A stretch of 64,000 bases of DNA from Microcebus murinus (lineage: Eukaryota; Chordata; Mammalia; Primates; Cheirogaleidae): contig NC_134110.1 in NCBI RefSeq assembly GCF_040939455.1, positions 98,795,001 to 98,859,000 on the forward strand, given 5' to 3'. The number at the start of each line of letters is the position of its first letter. The first letter of the stretch is position 1. Below are positions 63,760-64,000 of this stretch, piece after piece. Both the position numbers and the translations under genes were made by a program. Below the pieces are notes generated by a model. The model did no database searches and was not told where the DNA came from. It was given only the letters and a program-made list of their open reading frames with translations.

Positions 63760-63895
63760 ACTGACAAAGCTATGTGGCCTTGGGCCCATCACATATATTT
63801 TCAGGGTTTTATTTTATCTGTCACTGCTGATATTATCTACTCTGTCTTAAGGGTTGATGAAAATGTAAAATAAATGAATGGATGTGAAAGAAAGT
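63760..63895 (+). repeat. MIR element
   Basis: 'atgtggccttgggcccatca' and the following 'tgaaaatgtaaaataaatg' match the MIR order. Confidence 0.6.
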
Positions 63896-64000
63896 AATGG
63901 CCTTCTCACACTATTACACACATGTGCTCAAGAGTTCTTCAGAATTTTATCTGAAAAACCATATTTTGAAAGTTTTGGAAAAAAATAAGACATTTTACAT

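Overview
The window is primate genomic DNA, most likely from a strepsirrhine and probably a lemur. The best evidence is its Alu family: dimeric Alus with the diagnostic string 'gccgtggcgtcagcctagctc' (split here across 'gccgtggcgtcag' and 'cctagctcacagc') and a middle spacer reading 'ttagttggccaattaatttc'. There is also an L1 3' end (28349-28595) of a type that, from memory, is typical of lemurs and not of apes. The species assignment is inference; only the repeats point to it.

The only intact protein-coding gene I can support is SOX17 on the + strand. It has two coding exons (2842-3148 and 3712-4646) that join to a 413-residue HMG-box protein. It lies in a strong CpG-rich block (about 2400-4680), with a TATA-like and CCAAT promoter just upstream and a polyadenylation signal at 4994. 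The rest of the first 11 kb is non-coding, with MIR, a short Alu and an MLT1-like remnant.

The most unusual feature is at about 12.17-14.94 kb: a second, broken SOX17 copy in the same orientation, about 9.5 kb downstream. It keeps recognisable 5' leader, exon 1, a donor position and parts of exon 2. It has lost its start codon, its splice donor, the second half of the HMG box and the beta-catenin-binding motif. Because leader and exon order are kept and there is no poly(A) tail, it looks like an unprocessed tandem-duplicate pseudogene, not a retrocopy.

From 15 to 22 kb the sequence is mostly unique or carries old repeats (MIR, L2, MER5). It includes a GC-rich, SOX- and GATA-motif-bearing block at about 20.0-20.9 kb that could be a distal element. 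From 22.5 to 44 kb it is AT-rich and dominated by fragmented L1 in both orientations. This part includes a clean 5'-truncated L1 insertion with 20-bp target duplications, a 95%-identical 410-bp inverted repeat made of L1 3' ends, and a hAT MITE. From 44 to 64 kb there is a mosaic of Alus, MLT1 and other LTRs, one L1 split by four later insertions, a mariner-type 85-bp MITE and several MER5/MER20/MIR relics. No other gene, tRNA, rRNA or recognisable processed pseudogene was seen.
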